Notes: generated by a model not told the origin, from the letters alone. Shown: positions 52,176 through 61,512, counted from the stretch's first letter. The stretch: 64,000 nt of DNA from Mycolicibacterium sp. J2 (GCF_026240945.1 NZ_JAPFPY010000001.1:472310-536309), one strand, 5' to 3'. Program-made: numbers and translations.

Positions 52176-52625
52176 ATGAGCTCCGGACACGGAAAGCACG
52201 CGCGCAAGACCCCGCGCGCTACCGCGATCGCGTTCACCATGGCGTTCGTCGTGGCATTCGCCGCGGTCGCCGCGGCGGTTCTCATGCACATCGCAGACGC
52301 GGCGTCCACGCAGGCATCGGCGCCCGCGCCAACCGTCGGGGCGGGACAACCCATCATGCAGGAGGGCCGACTGGTCGCGGTCACGCCCAACTCGCTGACC
52401 GCTGTCGGTGCCGACGGCGTCGCCCGCACCTACGTGATCGATGCCCAGACCAACGGAATCACCATGTCGGGCAGCCACATCGGTACCGCGGCCAGTGCCT
52501 TCGCCGTCAACGACGAGGTGTCCATCCTCGGCGTCACCCGGGGCGGTGCCAACATCGCCACCGTGGTCGCGCACCGCCAGGCCACCGGCGGTAACGCGGC
52601 GCCGATGGATTATGCCTTGCCGTGA
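52176..52625 (+). CDS. Secreted or membrane-anchored DUF5666-like protein
   Basis: 149 residues. One hydrophobic N-terminal segment (about 17-38) acts as signal or anchor. The exported part has a beta-rich domain (EGRLVAVTPNSLTAVGADGVARTYVID, NDEVSILGVTRGG) like DUF5666. Function unknown. A GTG three bases earlier is an alternative start. It is preceded by a SigF-like promoter. Its 3' end overlaps the convergent TetR gene by 16 bp. Confidence 0.72.
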   Translation: MSSGHGKHARKTPRATAIAFTMAFVVAFAAVAAAVLMHIADAASTQASAPAPTVGAGQPIMQEGRLVAVTPNSLTAVGADGVARTYVIDAQTNGITMSGSHIGTAASAFAVNDEVSILGVTRGGANIATVVAHRQATGGNAAPMDYALP

Positions 52626-53221
52626 CCGGTCAGGGTGGGCAGCAGCACATCATCGACGAGCACCCGCACCGTTTCGTCATTCGGCGGCCGATCCGAGACG
52701 AGGGATCGGAAAACCAGGTATCCCGGCAGCAGGTCGAGGATCTCGTCGTTGATCGCGGAGGCCGCCATCTCGCCGCGAGCAACCGCCGCCGCGAACACCC
52801 CCTCGAGGACCAGCTTGCGCTGCAGCACGAACTTGTCGCGCATCGCCTCCTGAAGCGCTGGGCTGTGCGACATTTCGTTGAGCACGGCTCGCATGGTGCG
52901 CATGTGCTCCCGCGACTGCCGGCAGGTCGAACGACCGATCTCCAGCAGGTCACCGCGCAGCGAGCCGGTCTGCGGCGGGACGGATGCACTACGGGTTCCC
53001 TCGATGAACGCCGCGAGCACGAGGTCGGCTTTCGACGGCCAGCGCCGGTACATGGTGGCCTTGCTGGCCTTGGCCCTGACAGCGACCGCCTCGACAGTCA
53101 GTCGGTCATACCCGTGTTCCTGGAGCAATTCCAACGTGATCGCGAGGAGTTCGGCCTCCCGCTCGCTCCATGGGCAACTCGAGGCATCGTCGCATTGGTC
53201 CGAAGTCACATCGGAAGTCAC
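52610..53221 (-). CDS. TetR-family regulator of the mmpS-mmpL operon
   Basis: 203 residues. Helix-turn-helix LTVEAVAVRAKASKATMYRRWPSKADLV, then a helical ligand domain containing two buried Cys residues in its N-terminal part. Divergent from mmpS, with a 14-bp perfect palindrome over the promoter in between, so it probably represses the transporter operon and may control itself. Confidence 0.9.
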   Translation of the reverse strand: MTSDVTSDQCDDASSCPWSEREAELLAITLELLQEHGYDRLTVEAVAVRAKASKATMYRRWPSKADLVLAAFIEGTRSASVPPQTGSLRGDLLEIGRSTCRQSREHMRTMRAVLNEMSHSPALQEAMRDKFVLQRKLVLEGVFAAAVARGEMAASAINDEILDLLPGYLVFRSLVSDRPPNDETVRVLVDDVLLPTLTGHGKA

Positions 53222-53309
53222 TACGCCCCTTTCTCTGCCCGATCAGGATTACACCGCACCGTGCGCGTGAAACTCCGCGAGAGCAGTTAGTTACCCGCAC
53301 GTCAAGCGG

Positions 53310-53338
53310 TTGCACGACATCGTACGGTACCGTACCGT
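53310..53338 (+). promoter_or_regulatory. mmpS promoter with palindromic operator
   Basis: TTGCAC (53310-53315), a 17-base spacer and TACCGT (53333-53338) make a SigA-type promoter. The perfect 14-bp palindrome GTACGGTACCGTAC (53322-53335) covers the spacer and the -10 box, ideal for repression by the divergent TetR protein. Confidence 0.68.
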
Positions 53339-53402
53339 TCTCCTTCTACGGCCCGTTCCGGAACGGAACCGGTCGACCGCGGGGGCGTCGGAAGGGTCGG
53401 GC

Positions 53403-53849
53403 TTGAGCAAGTTCTCGGTGAGCGCGCTGGCGCGCCGGCAGTGGATCGTGATCGTCGCGATCCTGGTGGTGGCCGTGGTGGCTTTCGCGGTCAGCCGACT
53501 GCACGGCATCTTCGGCTCCGACAATGAGATCTCCAGGGCGGGTTCGGAAGCCCTGGAGAACACCGGCTACAACCCCAAGCATGTGCTGTTCGAGGTGTTC
53601 GGCTCGCCCGGTTCCGTGGCGACCATCAACTACCTCGACATCCACGCCCAACCGCAGCACGTGGACAACGTGCCGTTGCCGTGGTCCCAAGAACTGGTCA
53701 CCGACGACCCGACGATGTACGCCGATCTGCGGGCCCAGGGTGACGGCGACACCATCAGTTGCCGGATCACCGTCAATGGGATCGTCAAGGACGAGAGGTC
53801 GTCGGATAACGTGAACGGATACATCGCGTGCCTGGACAAGACGGCATGA
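53403..53849 (+). CDS. MmpS-family membrane protein
   Basis: 148 residues. One N-terminal membrane helix (about 13-33) and an exported beta-rich domain: VLFEVFGSPGSVATINYLDIHAQPQ and the Cys pair in ISCRITVNG/YIACLDK match MmpS4/MmpS5. MmpS proteins assist MmpL RND transporters. The TTG at 53403 has GGAAGGG seven bases upstream. The frame's ATG at 53310 coincides with the promoter. It overlaps mmpL by four bases (ATGA). Confidence 0.87.
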   Translation: MSKFSVSALARRQWIVIVAILVVAVVAFAVSRLHGIFGSDNEISRAGSEALENTGYNPKHVLFEVFGSPGSVATINYLDIHAQPQHVDNVPLPWSQELVTDDPTMYADLRAQGDGDTISCRITVNGIVKDERSSDNVNGYIACLDKTA

Positions 53850-56674
53850 CCCACCAGGAAGTCCAGACACCGGTCCAGGGGTCCCGCGCGGCCCGGCTGG
53901 TTCGCACGCTGTCGGTACCGATCCTGTTGGCGTGGATCGCGATCGCCGCGCTGTCCAACACGCTCGTGCCCCAGCTCGAAGAGGTCGGCTGGGAACGTTC
54001 GGTCGGATTGAACGCCGCCGACGCTCCGGGCATCCTGGCGATGCGCCATATCGGCCAAGTCTTCCACGAGTTCGATTCCGACAGTGCGGCAATGCTCGTC
54101 CTCGAAGGCGATCAACCGCTGGGCGAGGACGCGCACAAGTACTACGACGGACTGGTCAAGAAGCTCCAGGCCGATACCGAACATGTCGAGCATGTGCAGG
54201 ACTTCTGGGGCGACCCGCTGACTGCGGGCGGCTCGCAGAGCAAGGATGGCAAGGCCGCCCTGACACAGCTCTACCTGCGGGGCAACCAGGGCGAGGAGCT
54301 GTCGAACGAATCGGTCGACGCGGTCCGCAAAATCGTGGCCGATGACCCGCCCCCGCCCGGCCTGAAGGCCTACATCACCGGCGCCTCGCCACTGGTGACC
54401 GATAACTTCGAAGTGGGCAGCGCCGGAACCAACGAAGTCACCGGCATCACCTTCCTTGTCATCGGGATCATGCTGCTGTTCGTCTACCGCTCGGTGGTCA
54501 CCATGCTGATCGTGCTGGTGACCGTCGCCGTCGAACTCGCCGCCGCCCGCGGCGTGGTGGCGGTACTCGCCCATTCCGGCGTCATCGGGCTGTCCACCTA
54601 TTCGACGAATCTCCTGACGCTGCTTGCCATTGCCGCCGGAACGGATTACGCGATCTTCGTCGTCGGCCGGTACCAGGAAGCCCGCAGTAACGGGCTGGAG
54701 CGGATCCCGGCCTACTACGACATGTGGCGCGGCACCGTCCATGTCATCGTCGGATCAGGGTTGACCATCGCCGGCGCGGTGGCCTGTATGGCCTTCACCC
54801 GACTGCCGTACTTCCAAACCCTCGGTATCCCCGCAGCGTTGGGTGTCGTCGTCACCCTGGCAGCAGCCCTCACGCTGGGGCCGGCAGTATTGTTGATCGC
54901 CAGCAGGTTTGGGCTGATGGACCCGAAAGGACAGCTGCGCGCCCGCGGCTGGCGCCGGATCGGCACCGCCATCGTGCGCTGGCCCGGCCCCATCCTGGTG
55001 GTGACCTGCGGCATCGCCCTCGTCGGTGTGCTCGCCCTACCCGGCTACCAGACCAGCTACGACAATCGGCCCTACATTCCGGCCAGTGCGCCCGGCGTCG
55101 TCGGGATGGAAGCCGCCGAAAGGCATTTCACCGAGGCGCGGATCAATCCCGAGTTGCTGATGATCGAAACCGATCACGATATGCGCAACCCGGCGGATAT
55201 GCTCATCCTGGAGCGTGCCGCCAAAGCGGTGCTGCACACACCGGGTGTCGCGCTGGTGCAATCGATCACCCGCCCGCTGGGCACCCCGATCACCCACAGC
55301 TCCATCCCGTTCCAGATCAGTGCCACCAGCGCCAGCCAGATCATGAACCTGGGTTACCAGAAGGACCGGGCCGACGATCTGCTCAAGCAGCAACTGGCCC
55401 TGCAACAGCAGAGCGCAGCGGCCACGCACGAGCAGACCGAGGCGTTCCACGACACCGTCGCCACGGTGAACGACCTGCGCGACAAGCTGGCCAATTTCGA
55501 CGACCAGTTCCGCCCGCTGCGCAACTATTTCTATTGGGAGCCGCACTGCTTCGACATCCCGATGTGTTCGGCACTGCGCTCGGTGTTCGACTCACTGGAC
55601 GGCATATCCGAGCTGTCGGACAAGTTCACCAACATCACCGCCAGCCTGGACAAACTGGACGCCCTGCAGCCGCAACTGGTGGCACTGCTGCCGCCGCAGA
55701 TCGCCATCCAGGAACGCAACAAGGAACTCACGCTGTCGAACTACGCGACCACCGGCGGCACCAACGCCCAGAGCGATGAGGCCCTCAAGAACGCCACCAC
55801 GATGGGGCAAGCGTTCGACGACTCCAAGAACGACGACACGTTCTACCTGCCCCCGGAGGCCTTCGACAACGCCGACTTCAAGCGTGGCCTCAAATTGTTC
55901 CTCTCCCCCGACGGCAAAGCCGCCCGGTTCATCGTCACGCACCAAGGTAATCCGGCCGATCCCGAAGCTATCCCGCATATCGATGCCATCAAGGACGCGG
56001 TTTTCGATGCGCTCAAGGCGACGCCCATGTCGGACGCCAAGATCTATCTGGCCGGAATCGGGTCCACCAACAAGGACATTCAGGAGGGCATGAAGTACGA
56101 CCTGCTGATCTCCGCGTTGGCCGCAATAGCGCTGATCCTGCTGATCATGATGTTCGTGACCCGCAGCATCGTGGCCGCCCTCGTCATCGTGGGCACCGTC
56201 GCGGTATCACTGGGCGCTTCGGTCGGTCTGGCAGTCTTGGTCTGGCAGTACATCTTCGGCATCCATCTGTACTGGATCGTGGTGCCGCTGGCGATCATCC
56301 TGCTGTTGGCAGTGGGCGCTGATTACAACCTGCTGTTGGTGTCCCGGTTCAAGGAAGAACTGCACGCGGGCCTGAACACCGGCATCATCCGCTCCATGGC
56401 GGGGACCGGGCGTGTCGTGACGGCAGCCGGTCTGGTGTTCTCGGCGACGATGGCATCGTTCATCTTCAGCGACCTGGTGGTCTTGGGTCAGATCGGTACG
56501 ACGATCGGTCTGGGTCTGTTGTTCGACACGTTGGTCGTGCGGTCGTTCATGACGCCGTCGATCGCCGCGCTGCTGGGCAAGTGGTTCTGGTGGCCGGTGC
56601 CCGTGCGTCAGCGTCCGGTGCCCGAGCCGTGGCCGGCACCTATTCAGAAGTCACCCGAGGAGGCCCTGTCATGA
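53846..56674 (+). CDS. MmpL-family RND transporter
   Basis: 942 residues with twelve membrane helices: TM1 near 16-36, two large periplasmic domains (about 45-190 and 400-740), and TM blocks of five and six helices. The proton-relay region has the MmpL-type GTDYAIFVVGRYQE in TM4 and GADYNLLLVSRFKEE in TM10. It exports lipids, siderophores or drugs. The MmpS partner suggests an MmpL4/5-type role in siderophore or drug efflux. The ATG overlaps the mmpS stop and its own stop overlaps the next gene. Confidence 0.93.
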   Translation: MTHQEVQTPVQGSRAARLVRTLSVPILLAWIAIAALSNTLVPQLEEVGWERSVGLNAADAPGILAMRHIGQVFHEFDSDSAAMLVLEGDQPLGEDAHKYYDGLVKKLQADTEHVEHVQDFWGDPLTAGGSQSKDGKAALTQLYLRGNQGEELSNESVDAVRKIVADDPPPPGLKAYITGASPLVTDNFEVGSAGTNEVTGITFLVIGIMLLFVYRSVVTMLIVLVTVAVELAAARGVVAVLAHSGVIGLSTYSTNLLTLLAIAAGTDYAIFVVGRYQEARSNGLERIPAYYDMWRGTVHVIVGSGLTIAGAVACMAFTRLPYFQTLGIPAALGVVVTLAAALTLGPAVLLIASRFGLMDPKGQLRARGWRRIGTAIVRWPGPILVVTCGIALVGVLALPGYQTSYDNRPYIPASAPGVVGMEAAERHFTEARINPELLMIETDHDMRNPADMLILERAAKAVLHTPGVALVQSITRPLGTPITHSSIPFQISATSASQIMNLGYQKDRADDLLKQQLALQQQSAAATHEQTEAFHDTVATVNDLRDKLANFDDQFRPLRNYFYWEPHCFDIPMCSALRSVFDSLDGISELSDKFTNITASLDKLDALQPQLVALLPPQIAIQERNKELTLSNYATTGGTNAQSDEALKNATTMGQAFDDSKNDDTFYLPPEAFDNADFKRGLKLFLSPDGKAARFIVTHQGNPADPEAIPHIDAIKDAVFDALKATPMSDAKIYLAGIGSTNKDIQEGMKYDLLISALAAIALILLIMMFVTRSIVAALVIVGTVAVSLGASVGLAVLVWQYIFGIHLYWIVVPLAIILLLAVGADYNLLLVSRFKEELHAGLNTGIIRSMAGTGRVVTAAGLVFSATMASFIFSDLVVLGQIGTTIGLGLLFDTLVVRSFMTPSIAALLGKWFWWPVPVRQRPVPEPWPAPIQKSPEEALS

Positions 56675-57021
56675 AGTTCGCCGTCACAGCCCTGATCGTC
56701 GGAGCCGCCGTGGGATTGGCTGCCCCCGCCCAGGCCGATCCGGCTTATGACCGGGATCCGGACACCAACTTCGCCCACGAATTGCACACCTACGGCATCT
56801 ACGGCCAAAAGGACTACAACGCCTGGATCGGCAAACTGGTCTGCAAACGCCTCTACAACAACGTCGACCACGACGCCTACGCCTCAGCCAAATTCATCGG
56901 CGACAACCTCGACCGCCACAACAGCACCCAGCAGAACTGGCAATTCCTCGGTGCCGCCCTGAACTACTACTGCCCCGACAAACGCGTCATCCTCGACCAG
57001 GTCGCGGCCGCCCAGCACTAG
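56671..57021 (+). CDS. Secreted DUF732 protein
   Basis: 116 residues with a cleavable signal peptide (residues 1-23, ending APAQA-DP) and a small helical DUF732 domain containing two Cys (KLVCKRLYNN, LNYYCPDKR). DUF732 proteins are common mycobacterial exported proteins. Its start overlaps the mmpL stop by four bases, so it is made with the transporter and may be a periplasmic partner. Confidence 0.87.
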   Translation: MKFAVTALIVGAAVGLAAPAQADPAYDRDPDTNFAHELHTYGIYGQKDYNAWIGKLVCKRLYNNVDHDAYASAKFIGDNLDRHNSTQQNWQFLGAALNYYCPDKRVILDQVAAAQH

Positions 57022-57033
57022 GAAGGAACACCC

Positions 57034-57483
57034 ATGACCCACAGAGGAATCCGATTCGGTGTCGCCGCAGCAGCCCTGGCCGGCGCCCTGGCCACCTCCG
57101 GCATCGCCTCAGCCGATGCCACCGACGACTACCCCATCCCCAACCGCATCCTGCGCACCCCCTGCACCGCCGAACAAATCATGGCCGCCGCCCGCGACGT
57201 CGAACCCGTCTACTACGAGCGCTACATGATCGACTACAACAACAAACCCGCCGCCGACCAACAAGGCGCCCAAGACCGCATCCACTGGTTCTTCTCCCTG
57301 GACTACGCCGGCCGCCGCCAATACTCCGAAGACACCGCCACCAACGCCTTCTACGAACAAATGTCCTGGCGCTGGCCCAACTGGGCCAAACTGTTCTTCA
57401 ACAACAAAGGCGTCGCCGCCCACACCACCGACATCTGCCAGAACTACCCAGCAGGCGACATGTCCGTCTGGGACTGGCACTAG
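57034..57483 (+). CDS. Secreted DUF5078-like protein
   Basis: 149 residues with a signal peptide (1-28, SGIASA-DA) and an exported domain with two Cys (RTPCTAEQI, TTDICQNYPAG) and many aromatics, resembling the mycobacterial DUF5078 family. It is 12 bp downstream of the DUF732 gene, the last gene of the mmpS-mmpL operon. The base pattern, very rich in CAC/AAC and C at third positions, differs slightly from its neighbours. Confidence 0.8.
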   Translation: MTHRGIRFGVAAAALAGALATSGIASADATDDYPIPNRILRTPCTAEQIMAAARDVEPVYYERYMIDYNNKPAADQQGAQDRIHWFFSLDYAGRRQYSEDTATNAFYEQMSWRWPNWAKLFFNNKGVAAHTTDICQNYPAGDMSVWDWH

Positions 57484-57497
57484 CCACGGCAGGCCTC

Positions 57498-57530
57498 GGC
57501 AGAGCAGTCGGTCGCATTTGGGCCTCTGCC
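57498..57530. terminator. Inverted repeat between convergent genes
   Basis: GGCAGAG (57498-57504) and CTCTGCC (57524-57530) flank a 19-base loop between the convergent DUF5078 and AmiB-like genes. A bidirectional terminator is likely, though the loop is long and no strong T-run follows. Confidence 0.35.
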
Positions 57531-57543
57531 ACAGCGCACGCGC

Positions 57544-58593
57544 TCACGTAACCGCTACGGCAACCTTGCCTGCGGAGAGGGTTGCGGTCAGGCCGATGGG
57601 TTCCCGCCCCGCCGGTCTTGCCTTCAGAAGTGCGGTGGCCACCGGCCCGGTCAAGTGTTGACGGAGCGCTCGGCGCAGCCCGCGCGCTCCGTAGACCGGG
57701 TCGAAGCCCTGGTCGTGCACAAACCTCACCACGTCTTGGTTGACGACGAGGGTGACGGATTCGCGTGCGAGGCGCGCCGTGAGCCGTTCGACTTCGCGTT
57801 CGGTGATGGCTCCGGCCGGCGCCGGGGCGATCGGATCCATGACGACGGTGTCGTCGATGCGATTGAAGAACTCCGGGTCGAAGAAGGCCTCGGCGGCCTG
57901 CCGGATGAGGTCGCGAGAATGGCGCGCACTGACCGCGCGGCGTGAATTCCACCGGCGTCGTGTGTTTTTGGCTCGTTGTTCACGTGCCACGGCGTGCGAG
58001 CCCAGATTCGAGGTCAGGAAGATGTAGCTGTTGCGAAACGATATGGTCTCGCGTCCGTTGGCAAGTCGCAGCTGCCCGCAGTCCAGTACGTGCAGGAGGG
58101 CTCGGATGACTGTGGTGTCTGCCTTTTCGATCTCGTCGAACAGCACGATTCCGGGCGTGAACGGATCGCCTTCGATCTTGTCTTTCTGGAAAACCGTGAA
58201 CGATTCTTTGCTCCCCGTGTATCCGGGCGGCGCGCCGGAGAAGGATGCCACATAGTGTTCCTGAGCCAGTGCTGCCATATCGATGCGGCACAGGTCGTCG
58301 GGGCCGGAACGCAGCTGGGCCGCCACCTGCCGGACGAGATCGGTCTTACCCACTCCGGTGGGTCCGACGAGCAGGATGCTGGCCAGCGGACGGCCCGGGT
58401 CCGCGACGCCGGCCTGCGCGATCGCCACCGCACGGCCGACGGCCGTCACGGCGGGCTCCTGGCCCAGGATATGTGCGCCGAGTGCAGCGGTGAAGGCATC
58501 CTGGTCGAAGCCGGGAGCGCGCTGCCCGCCGGCGTCGTTGGACTCCAGGTCAGTTCCGTTCTGCTCGTGGAACATATCGGTGATGAACGGCAT
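57544..58593 (-). CDS. AmiB-like AAA+ ATPase
   Basis: 349 residues, a single ClpA/B-type AAA+ module. Walker A GPTGVGKT at 77-84, Walker B IVLFDEIEKAD, sensor-1 FLTSNLGS, and the ClpB-type small C-terminal domain with GARGLRRALRQHL. It lacks the N-domain and first ATPase ring of ClpB. In Pseudomonas the amide operon gene amiB, next to amiE, encodes such a protein, and here it follows amiE by 11 bp. Its substrate, perhaps amidase or a transporter, is unknown. Confidence 0.83.
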   Translation of the reverse strand: MPFITDMFHEQNGTDLESNDAGGQRAPGFDQDAFTAALGAHILGQEPAVTAVGRAVAIAQAGVADPGRPLASILLVGPTGVGKTDLVRQVAAQLRSGPDDLCRIDMAALAQEHYVASFSGAPPGYTGSKESFTVFQKDKIEGDPFTPGIVLFDEIEKADTTVIRALLHVLDCGQLRLANGRETISFRNSYIFLTSNLGSHAVAREQRAKNTRRRWNSRRAVSARHSRDLIRQAAEAFFDPEFFNRIDDTVVMDPIAPAPAGAITEREVERLTARLARESVTLVVNQDVVRFVHDQGFDPVYGARGLRRALRQHLTGPVATALLKARPAGREPIGLTATLSAGKVAVAVT

Positions 58594-58604
58594 GGCGTGC
58601 CCAG

Positions 58605-59642
58605 CTAGGCTTCGGCGGTCTCCTCGACGGGGAGTGTGCCGACCCGACAGTCGGCGACGCCGACGGTGTCGCGGGTGATCGACTCGACCACCTCCTGCGC
58701 CTTCTGCGCGTCGGTGACCCACAACTTGTAGAACTCGAACGGGCAGTCGGCGACCCCTTTGTCCCCGTCACCGGCGGCGTGCACGCCCGAGTAACCGCGG
58801 TGCAACAACTTGAACAGGTGGTTCTGCGACTGGTCGAAGTGTCGGGCGTCTCGGATCGCGGACAGCGACAGCTGCGCGAACTGGATGCCGTACTCCTCCT
58901 CGCCCGTCTCCCCCAAGGTGCGGCCGTCGAACCCGATGACCGCGGAATGCCCGAAATAGGAATAGACACCGTCGAATCCGGCCGCGTTGGCGACCGCGAC
59001 GTAACAGTTGTTGGCCCAGGCCATGGCTTTGGCCATCAGTACCTGCTGGTCCTTGGCCGGATACATGTAGCCCTGGCAGCGGACGATCAGTTCGGCGCCT
59101 TTCATCGCGCAGTCCCGCCAGATCTCGGGGTAGTTGCCGTCGTCGCAGATGATCAGCGAGATCTTCATACCTTTCGGACCCCGGGACACATAGGTGGAGT
59201 CGCCGGGGTACCAGCCCTCAATAGGGCACCAGGGCAGGATCTTTCGGTACTTCTGGACGATCTGGCCGGTGTCGTCGATCAGGACGAGGGTGTTGTAGGG
59301 CGGCTTGTTGGGGTGATCCTCATGCCGTTCACCGGTAATCGAGAACACTCCCCAAGTCTTGGCTTTTCGGCACGCCGCCGCAAAGATGTCGGTCTCGTCA
59401 CCCGGAATGGTGGCCGCCGTCGCGTACATCTCCTCGGGGTCGTACATGATGCCCTGCGTGGAGTACTCGGGAAAGACCACCAGGTCCATTCCCGGCAGGC
59501 CGGCCTTCATCCCGACGACCATCTCGGCGATCTTGCCGGCGTTGGCCAGCACCTCGGCCTTGGTGTGCAGACGCGGCATCTTATAGTTCACCACGGCCAC
59601 ACCGACAGTGTCCGGGCTGGACGAGATATCTCCATGACGCAT
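58605..59642 (-). CDS. amiE: Aliphatic amidase AmiE
   Basis: 345 residues, nearly the length of Pseudomonas aeruginosa AmiE (346), starting MRHGDISSS. The catalytic triad is at the same numbers as in that enzyme: Glu59 (FPEYST), Lys134 (RKILPW) and Cys166 (LIICDDG). It hydrolyses short aliphatic amides to ammonia and the acid. The ATG at 59642 has AGGAGA eight bases upstream. The frame's earlier start at 59687 lies within the leader. A consensus SigA promoter is 140 bases upstream. Confidence 0.95.
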   Translation of the reverse strand: MRHGDISSSPDTVGVAVVNYKMPRLHTKAEVLANAGKIAEMVVGMKAGLPGMDLVVFPEYSTQGIMYDPEEMYATAATIPGDETDIFAAACRKAKTWGVFSITGERHEDHPNKPPYNTLVLIDDTGQIVQKYRKILPWCPIEGWYPGDSTYVSRGPKGMKISLIICDDGNYPEIWRDCAMKGAELIVRCQGYMYPAKDQQVLMAKAMAWANNCYVAVANAAGFDGVYSYFGHSAVIGFDGRTLGETGEEEYGIQFAQLSLSAIRDARHFDQSQNHLFKLLHRGYSGVHAAGDGDKGVADCPFEFYKLWVTDAQKAQEVVESITRDTVGVADCRVGTLPVEETAEA

Positions 59643-59766
59643 AGATCCATCTCCTAAAGTGTTGAGGGGTAAGCGTTTCGGCATCACATGGACGGGACTG
59701 CCGCCGCGACATCGCTCGGCGAAAGTGCACGGACCGACCCCTGCGCGGGAGATCGTGCCCGCTAAA

Positions 59767-59808
59767 CAATTCTCAATTGAAAATATATCTGACGTGGTGC
59801 CGTGTCAA
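59767..59808 (-). promoter_or_regulatory. amiE promoter and palindrome
   Basis: On the minus strand TTGACA (59808-59803), 17 bases, TATTTT (59785-59780): a strong SigA promoter. The AT-rich, nearly perfect palindrome TTTTCAATTGAGAA overlaps the -10 and start region (59769-59783), a likely repressor site. The leader to the ATG is about 130 bases. Confidence 0.62.
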
Positions 59809-59838
59809 GAGATCAGCAGCTGGTCTGCCCAGTCGGGT

Positions 59839-60909
59839 TCACACAACCAGGGTCGCGAGCACGTCGAAGTCAAACACGTTCGCCGCCGCCAGGTGCACGG
59901 GCTGCACGGTGGAACGCGGATCGAAGTGGATAGTCCCCCGCGGACTTTCGTACGTGAGACGATCCGGCGAGGCGATATCGGCGAGGCGTCCAGCCTTCGC
60001 GATGAGATGTGCCAGTAATGTCACGCCCTCGTAACAGGATTCGGCAATACCGCTCAGCGGCGGGGCGTGCGGACCGTGCATCTCCCGATAGCCGCCGATC
60101 AAATCCATGGACGCTGGACTGACCATCGAGCGAAAGTACGCCGCCGCCGCGAAGAGGCCACAAGTGCCCTCCGCACCGCTGGCGAGCAGCATGTTCTCGT
60201 CCATCAGTGGACTGAACCGAAGGAAGGATTCGTGAGCGCCCAACTCGGCGCACGCCCGATTGAACGCAATGGCGTCCTGCCCCACCAAAAGCATCAGTAC
60301 CGCATCGCAACCGGAGGCCATCGCGTCTCCCGCGACACCGAGCATGTCGTCGCTGCCGAGTGCCACCAGCCGCTCGCCGACAATATCCAGGTCCAGCGCG
60401 TGCGAGTAGTGGCGTACCGCAGCCATGGAAGACCGTGGCCACACATAGTCATCGCCGACGACGAACCACCGCCGAACCCCGAGGTTGTCGCGTAGCCAGC
60501 GCAGCGCCGGGGAGATCTGACGGTCCGGCGTCTCCCCGCAGCAGAAGATGTCGGGGCGAGCCTCTCCGCCCTCGTACAGCGCCGGATACGCATAGGGCAC
60601 GCGGCCGGCAACGATGGGCGCCAAGGCATTACGTACCGACGAGATATGCCAGCCACTAACCGCGTCCACGGCGCCGGCGGCGATCATGGCGCTCACCTCG
60701 GCGGCCACCCGGGCCGGGGCGGCTCCACCGTCGACGATATCGACGACGACCTCGCGACCGAGCACACCACCCGCGGCGTTCAGGTCGCGGGCAACCAGAT
60801 GACTCACCGCCGCACAGGCCGGCCCGAAAACGCCGCCAGGGCCTTGCAGCGGTATGACCATCGCCAGCCGCCACTGCTGGTTTCGATTCCGTTGCCCGGC
60901 GCCCGTCAA
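59839..60909 (-). CDS. AmiC-like amide-binding protein
   Basis: About 356 residues of the type 1 periplasmic-binding (Peripla_BP_5/6) fold, here without a signal peptide, resembling AmiC, the cytoplasmic amide sensor of Pseudomonas: MVIPLQGPGGVFGPA, DIVDGGAAPARV, GWHISSVRNALAPIV, CGETPDRQISPAL and VVGDDYVWPRSS. The open frame starts at 60996, only 18 bp from the MarR ATG. I prefer the TTG at 60909 (GGTGAGG upstream) so that a promoter fits between. AmiC normally restrains AmiR, but no ANTAR protein is seen in the window. Confidence 0.72.
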   Translation of the reverse strand: MTGAGQRNRNQQWRLAMVIPLQGPGGVFGPACAAVSHLVARDLNAAGGVLGREVVVDIVDGGAAPARVAAEVSAMIAAGAVDAVSGWHISSVRNALAPIVAGRVPYAYPALYEGGEARPDIFCCGETPDRQISPALRWLRDNLGVRRWFVVGDDYVWPRSSMAAVRHYSHALDLDIVGERLVALGSDDMLGVAGDAMASGCDAVLMLLVGQDAIAFNRACAELGAHESFLRFSPLMDENMLLASGAEGTCGLFAAAAYFRSMVSPASMDLIGGYREMHGPHAPPLSGIAESCYEGVTLLAHLIAKAGRLADIASPDRLTYESPRGTIHFDPRSTVQPVHLAAANVFDFDVLATLVV

Positions 60910-61013
60910 CGCTGTGACCTCACCACCATCTGCCCGCGATCGTCTACTATCGCTTTCATTCAAAAGTATCGCGCGGTCGGCGGGGATCGGCAACACGAAG
61001 GAGTGGGCGAGCT

Positions 61014-61442
61014 ATGGCCAACAGCGCCTCGGAGGGCATCGCCGCCGCGTCAGTGGCCACTGCCGTCTTGCGCGCGTCGCGGCGACTGTCATCGCAATTG
61101 GAAGCGGCGCTGCAGGACGACGGCCTCGGTATCGACCACTGGTTGACCATGGAAGCCCTGGCGAGCGGCGATGGCCTCACGATGGCCGACCTGCAGACCG
61201 CGACCCTGACTCCCGGCCCCACGCTGACCAGGGTGGTGGACAAGCTCGTGACGCACAGCGCGGCCTACCGTGAGGTGGACGCGCTGGACCGGCGCAAGGT
61301 CAGGGTCTATCTGAGCGCGCACGGCGCCGAGCTACACGAGCGGCTCGGCCGGGCTATCGCGTCCGCCGAGTCGCAATGGCTCGACAGCGACGGCGCTGAA
61401 CTCGCCCAGGCGTTGTTCGGAAGGGCGTTTCAACGGCGCTGA
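61014..61442 (+). CDS. MarR-family transcriptional regulator
   Basis: 142 residues. Winged helix with LSSQLEAALQDDGLGIDHWLTMEALASGDGLTMADLQTAT, GPTLTRVVDKLVTHSAAYREVDALDRRKVRVYLSAHGAE (wing). GGAG lies eight bases upstream of the ATG. It is divergent from the AmiC-like gene, with an AT-rich promoter region (about 60940-60975). It may be the regulator of the amide locus, in place of AmiR. Confidence 0.88.
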   Translation: MANSASEGIAAASVATAVLRASRRLSSQLEAALQDDGLGIDHWLTMEALASGDGLTMADLQTATLTPGPTLTRVVDKLVTHSAAYREVDALDRRKVRVYLSAHGAELHERLGRAIASAESQWLDSDGAELAQALFGRAFQRR

Positions 61443-61512
61443 CGCATTCGTACGGGAACCTCGATGCGATGGCGGATTAGCGGTCTGTAGGACACCAGTT
61501 GGTGTCAACCAG

